Part shown: one piece after another, positions 6,159 through 6,213 of the stretch | Layout of the letters: each line of letters opens with the position of its first letter | Numbering within the stretch: position 1 is the stretch's first letter | Assembly: GCA_013298675.1 (NCBI GenBank) | Contig: JAAFIJ010000144.1 | Coordinates: forward strand, 869-7,081 | From: Rhodobacterales bacterium | GTDB lineage: Bacteria > Pseudomonadota > Alphaproteobacteria > Rhodobacterales > Rhodobacteraceae | Direction of reading: 5' to 3' | DNA length: 6,213 bases | Position numbers and translations under genes: made by a program | The notes under the pieces: model-generated | What the model was told of the DNA's origin: nothing | Databases searched by the model: none | What the model saw: the letters and a program-made list of their open reading frames with translations, nothing else

Positions 6159-6163
6159 CCTCC
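6159..6163 (-). promoter_or_regulatory. Shine-Dalgarno GGAGG of the TadG-vWA gene
   Basis: On the minus strand GGAGG is followed by TTACGG and the ATG at 6152. It is the clearest ribosome binding site in the window and supports this start. Confidence 0.8.
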
Positions 6164-6179
6164 AAATGTTCTGTCGAAA

Positions 6180-6191
6180 CCTTGAACAAGG
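6180..6191. repeat. Short palindrome upstream of the pilus operon (CCTTG-AA-CAAGG)
   Basis: Two 5-base arms with a 2-base spacer lie 28 to 39 bases upstream of the first gene of the operon, inside what should be its 5' untranslated or promoter region. It could be an operator half-site pair, but the arms are short and the window ends 22 bases further, so context is missing. Confidence 0.2.
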
Positions 6192-6213
6192 CTCAACGCG
6201 GAACAGTATTTGG

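Overview
The window looks like chromosomal DNA of an alphaproteobacterium, most likely a marine member of the Rhodobacterales (Roseobacter group). This rests on the recognisable character of the proteins: an ACT-type homoserine dehydrogenase, a pirin of the YhhW kind, a small lipoprotein beginning FPEVDAA after its lipobox, and a TadE/TadE/TadG-vWA set. It was judged by eye, without a database search. All seven supported genes lie on the minus strand, so transcription runs from right to left. The region is gene-dense; the largest gap is about 130 bases.

Right part (about 3308-6152), in order of transcription: a 553-residue TadG-like protein with a complete von Willebrand factor A metal site, then two TadE-like minor pseudopilins. 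The first junction overlaps by one base (TAATG) and the second has a Shine-Dalgarno sequence abutting the upstream stop codon, so the three form a translationally coupled operon. They are probably surface or periplasmic components of a tight-adherence (Flp/Tad) pilus or a related envelope assembly. No secretion ATPase, platform protein or Flp pilin gene is visible here. A 17-bp perfect hairpin at 3247-3284 closes the operon.

Middle (2266-3177): a complete pirin-family bicupin with an intact H-x-H...H-x-E metal site. It is preceded by a 130-bp gap that holds the hairpin, a weak promoter candidate and a 6-13-6 dyad.

Left part (1-2186): a 77-residue lipoprotein of unknown function, then hom (homoserine dehydrogenase, the branch point of threonine and methionine synthesis), then the first 178 codons of a divergent Lgt-family membrane protein that runs off the left edge. 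The Lgt-like gene starts 21 bases after hom and is probably co-transcribed with it. Its motifs match the Lgt family in outline, but two positions that are conserved in true prolipoprotein diacylglyceryl transferase are changed, so it may be a paralogue with another substrate.

I see no tRNA, rRNA, CRISPR array, transposase or other sign of a mobile element. No clearly new multi-gene system can be argued from this window. The points most worth a second look are the divergent Lgt paralogue near a small lipoprotein and the separate TadE/TadE/TadG-vWA module.
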